This document shows positions 5,669 through 6,307 of a stretch of DNA of 6,307 nucleotides, piece by piece; position 1 is the stretch's first letter; every line of letters starts with the position of its first letter. The notes below the pieces were generated by a model, which saw nothing but the letters and a program-made list of their open reading frames with translations, was not told the DNA's origin and made no database searches. Made by a program: the position numbers and the translations under genes. Source of the stretch: Syntrophaceae bacterium UBA3084 (lineage in GTDB: Bacteria; Desulfobacterota; Syntrophia; Syntrophales; UBA6807). Location: positions 11,342 to 17,648 of the forward strand of contig DFBI01000043.1 in assembly GCA_002367335.1 (NCBI GenBank). The letters run 5' to 3'.

Positions 5669-6307
5669 ATGGGAGTTAAATTAGCCGAAACGGCAGGGTT
5701 TTGCATGGGTGTGAGACGGGCAGTCGATATCGTATTGGATATTGCACGGGCTAAAGGTGATGAAAAAATATATACTTACGGGCCTCTCATCCATAACCCT
5801 CAAACTGTTGAACTCCTTAAACAAAGAGGAATTATTCCCATTGATAACATTGATGATGTTGACGGTGGGACTATTATCATAAGGGCTCACGGCATATCCT
5901 CACAGGAAAGACAAAAAATCAAAGAGAAAGGAATGAAGATCGTTGATGCTACATGCCCCAGAGTGGCCAGAGTCCAATCTATCATTAAAAAGTACGCATT
6001 CCTGGGGTACACGGTTTTGATTGCCGGAGATAAAAACCATCCTGAAGTAATTGGGTTGCTGGGATATTCTTCAGGAAGGGGAATCGTTATCAGCAATAAA
6101 GATGAAATTGATACACTTCCCGAACTGGATAAGGTTTGCATCGTCGCGCAGACAACGCAAACCTCCGGCGAGTATGAAGAATTAACCGAAAAGATCAAGA
6201 AAAGATTTCCCTCAGCCACAGCCTTCAACACAATATGTGACTCAACGGAAAAAAGACAGGCAGAAATTGACACACTTGCCTCTGAGATGGATGCCATGAT
6301 CGTTGTC
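5669..6307 (+). CDS. ispH: 4-hydroxy-3-methylbut-2-enyl diphosphate reductase IspH (LytB), 3' truncated by window
   Basis: IspH is the iron-sulfur enzyme that reduces HMBPP to IPP and DMAPP, the last MEP pathway step. The first 213 residues are present. All three cluster-binding cysteines are visible: C12 in ETAGFCMGVRRAVD, C96 in DATCPRV and C190 in NTICDSTEKRQ. The active-site histidines H42 (GPLIHNPQTVELL), H74 (RAHGIS) and H124, with E126 (KNHPEV), are also present, as is AQTTQT (160-165). The window ends at MIVV, just before the expected GG(K/R)NS segment, so about 70 or more residues are missing. Whether the protein continues into a ribosomal S1 domain, as in some anaerobes, cannot be seen. 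ATG 5669 is the first possible ATG because an in-frame TGA lies at 5660. A weak purine run, GAGAGAG at 5661-5667, is unusually close to it. The gene follows repeat copy 2 and may have its own promoter or be read through from upstream. Confidence 0.96.
   Translation, partial: MGVKLAETAGFCMGVRRAVDIVLDIARAKGDEKIYTYGPLIHNPQTVELLKQRGIIPIDNIDDVDGGTIIIRAHGISSQERQKIKEKGMKIVDATCPRVARVQSIIKKYAFLGYTVLIAGDKNHPEVIGLLGYSSGRGIVISNKDEIDTLPELDKVCIVAQTTQTSGEYEELTEKIKKRFPSATAFNTICDSTEKRQAEIDTLASEMDAMIVV

Noticed and set aside
5887..6297. 136-residue minus strand open frame opposite ispH
   Set aside because: ispH is unmistakable on the + strand with all cluster cysteines, and the antisense frame has no domain or start context of its own.

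Overview
The window is a single gene run with every gene on the + strand. It holds a bacterial housekeeping block for isoprenoid synthesis and exonuclease VII: xseA, xseB, ispA, dxs, tlyA and the start of ispH, which runs off the right edge. Gene order and protein character (xseA-xseB-ispA-dxs-tlyA, as in the Bacillus xseA to yqxC cluster, but with ispH following) together with the repeat style suggest an anaerobic Desulfobacterota (deltaproteobacterial) or similar environmental bacterium. That placement is inference; no 16S or other taxonomic marker lies in the window.

Layout. Bases 1-190 are an AT-rich leader with no gene. From 191 to 4588 four genes are tightly packed: xseA overlaps xseB by 20 bases, xseB and ispA are one base apart, and ispA and dxs are 37 bases apart. 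This reads as one operon. The packing then loosens. The dxs-tlyA gap (4589-4755) and the tlyA-ispH gap (5500-5668) are each filled almost completely by a repeat element of about 150 bases. Each element has arms of 7-base tandem units (GTTTCGA and variants) facing inward as inverted repeats. The cores share a 47-base segment with about 40 identities, and the two elements are in opposite orientation, so tlyA sits between inverted copies of the same element. This is the most unusual structure in the window.

How the genes work together. Dxs makes 1-deoxy-D-xylulose 5-phosphate, the entry metabolite of the MEP pathway. IspH makes IPP and DMAPP at the end of that pathway, and IspA condenses them to farnesyl (or longer) diphosphate for quinone and cell-wall lipid carriers. 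XseA and XseB are the two subunits of exonuclease VII. TlyA is an rRNA 2'-O-methyltransferase with an S4 RNA-binding domain. I see no tRNA, rRNA, CRISPR array, transposase or phage gene. Apart from the repeat elements, the content is ordinary core genome; I do not see a convincing new multi-gene system.
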